A stretch of DNA of 20,584 nucleotides from Gnetum montanum. Lineage: Eukaryota; Streptophyta; Gnetopsida; Gnetales; Gnetaceae. The stretch covers positions 195,701-216,284 of the forward strand of contig MNCI01028952.1 in the NCBI GenBank assembly GCA_015680685.1, read 5' to 3'. This document shows positions 18,771 to 20,584 of the stretch, piece after piece; the first letter of the stretch is position 1; every line of letters starts with the position of its first letter. Under the pieces are notes generated by a model. That model worked only from the letters and a program-made list of their open reading frames with translations, was not told where the DNA came from and made no database searches. Both the position numbers and the translations under genes were made by a program.

Positions 18771-19860
18771 GCCTTCTCTATAATTATTTATTTCTAAAAT
18801 AAAGTTTGGTAGCCATAAATTAGCATCTCATAGCATGACTACTTAGTTTTGAATTAATGAATTAGTGCATACTAATAAAAATTGAAGAATATTGTTGATC
18901 AATGATGTTTGAAATTTTTAAAAAATTACTAAAATGGGGATTGTTGGAACCAATATTATATATAAAAATAGAAATTCTACCAAATGTATAATTAGATTAT
19001 GTTATTATGATTTGTCACCCACTCACTTTAATGATATCTATAGTCTTATAAATGGTGAAGGTACATGGCAACCATGTGTATTCCGCTTTGGTGGAATGCT
19101 TGGTGGAAATGATGTGCAATCTTGTTTTCAAATAAGGTGGTCATCACCTCGACACAACTTGCTTTTCCATACACTTGAGCTTGCTAAATAATGGAGCATC
19201 CTCTCCCATGCCTCTATAAACTTAATCAAGGAACATGCCACCATCTTGTGTGAATCAATAAACACCACGATCATGCAAGCTTCTTTTTCTTTGCTCATTT
19301 TCTATGTGAAAGTTTAAGACTAATTTTTTATGCCTTCTCAACTTGACTTTTCAACATGGAGCTAATGGTAATCTATTCTTATTATGAATCAAGGTTCCTA
19401 GTTGGAATGAAGAAAGTTGCAGCCTCCATAAAGGCCATCATGAGTTCACTAGGTTTCCACAATAAGGAGAAACTGTGCTTAAAGGAACACTAGCAAAAAT
19501 TGAGGTACCAAGGGCTTTCTTGGACATGGCTAACTTCCCACAGCCCACAAATGCACCAATTTCCAACTTGAATTTTAAGAATCTTGGAAGTCGGCTAATA
19601 AAGAAATGAATGAATTTTCATGTTGTTAAAGGGTTGACTAGCTATCTAGTAGGCAAATCCAAGTCCTTTTAATCCTCTATGATGGTTTGATGATTAATAT
19701 CCTCATCTTTCTAGTGGATGCGATTACTAAGATGGTGTCCAAGGCTAGAGTGGAATACATGCTCATTTTCAAACATGAATGGCTTGTCAAAACTCTTGTT
19801 TAGCATCACAAGATCAAGAATCAAGATAGCTCACTAGCAGTTTAGCAAATATCTATACAA
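18771..19860. other. Old repeat-like DNA, no supported gene
   Basis: An 85-codon ATG frame (18934-19191) has ordinary-looking composition but no domain or splice context I recognise. Short fragments resemble the flanks near 12010 and 1555, suggesting the same ancient repeats. Confidence 0.4.
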
Positions 19861-19971
19861 TTTATTGATACTAGGCTTCCTTAGGATCTAGGTGTGGCAA
19901 AGGATTCTTCATCTAGATGTTGAGGGCATCATGACAATGTCTCAAGGTCAAAACACCCTCATTAAAGCTCA
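19861..19971 (+). repeat. Direct repeat, copy 1
   Basis: Matches 20291-20398. Shared parts include TCTTCATCTAGATGT, CATGACAATGTCTCAAGG and TCAAAACACCCTCAT, ending AAAGCTCA. It starts TTTATTGATA. Confidence 0.9.
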
Positions 19972-20290
19972 TTGCCTTTAAGAAGAAATGGCCATCATGG
20001 TTTGGATAAGTGGGCTAGGTCTACTATGTCATCTATAGATGCCTCCAATTCATGTTTCCATTATTCATCAGCCTCCAATTCTCCCACCATATCCAAAGCT
20101 AACTACTTACCATCAAAGGATCTTATTAGAAATCATGTAAACTTGGAGTCTCTTATGCAACAATGGCACCACCTCCATACCTATAGCTTTAACAAGCACC
20201 AAACACCAATGCATGCTACCAACTTGTAGTCACCTTTCTCCTCCATCCACCCCTCCAAACCACACCCCCCTAGCTCTCTCTCTTCTAAAA
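19972..20290. other. Spacer between the direct repeats
   Basis: It contains an 85-codon TTG-start frame without a recognisable domain and a CT-rich end (20230-20285). No gene is supported. Confidence 0.4.
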
Positions 20291-20398
20291 TTTATTGATA
20301 GGCTTCTTTAGGATTCATGTATGATAGAGGAGTCTTCATCTAGATGTCAAGGGTGTCATGACAATGTCTCAAGGTCAAAACACCCTCATGAAAGCTCA
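20291..20398 (+). repeat. Direct repeat, copy 2
   Basis: Second copy of the unit at 19861-19971, about 430 bp downstream, with small indels near its start. The remaining 186 bp of the window (20399-20584) are less AT-rich and hold nothing I can name. Confidence 0.9.
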
Positions 20399-20584
20399 CC
20401 AGGAATCATGGTTTGACACCCAGTGGTGCTCGTACACGGATACACTTCATCACGGTGACAAGGGGCCACATTGTTTCTGACGCACGCAACCAGGTTAATC
20501 AATCTGGTCAAAAGTACATTCCCAGTTCCCAATACATTCTCCATTTCCCCAACACTCTTATTCCCATTCCTACCCAGTTACATT

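Noticed and set aside
18934-19191. 85-codon ATG frame right of the LTR element
   Set aside because: No family recognised, no nearby exons, and surroundings are decayed repeats. An open frame of this length is expected by chance.

Overview
The window is nuclear DNA of a seed plant. The only protein-coding gene I can support is a three-exon NAC-domain transcription factor on the minus strand, with plant-type GT-AG introns. The rest is non-coding DNA or old, decayed LTR-retrotransposon sequence. The large TE-rich intergenic space and an unusual member of the VND/NST/SMB group of NAC proteins fit a gymnosperm best, but that is inference; the sequence itself only establishes 'plant'.

Layout. Positions 1-1536 are the 3' end of an LTR retrotransposon on the plus strand (internal tail, polypurine tract, 1.37-kb LTR). 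It is inserted in an older dispersed repeat that reappears, inverted, at 11641-11846. From 1741 to about 2960 the DNA is AT-rich and empty. The NAC gene occupies 3578-5483 (minus), probably with an extra intron in its 5' leader up to 5749. Its upstream side (about 5750-11350) is mostly single-copy-looking, relatively CpG-rich near 6400-7450, and carries several microsatellites and an exact 33-bp tandem duplication. From about 11380 the window returns to repeats: a decayed tRNA-Thr-like sequence, short AT-rich tandem units, a SINE-like fragment, and then a complete but degenerate LTR element on the minus strand (12300-18680). That element has two LTRs, a tRNA-Asp-type primer binding site and a stop-riddled Ty3/gypsy gag, with no pol I can recognise. 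The last 1.9 kb holds more old repeats.

The two LTR elements belong to one family, since LTR ends, PPT-proximal sequence and TATA region align. They lie in opposite orientations on either side of the NAC gene. The pre-insertion site of the minus-strand element can be read from neighbouring repeat copies, which fixes its ends and a 5-bp target duplication. The NAC protein (384 aa as modelled) has all five NAC subdomains plus two C-terminal motifs typical of VND/NST/SMB regulators of secondary wall and root-cap differentiation.
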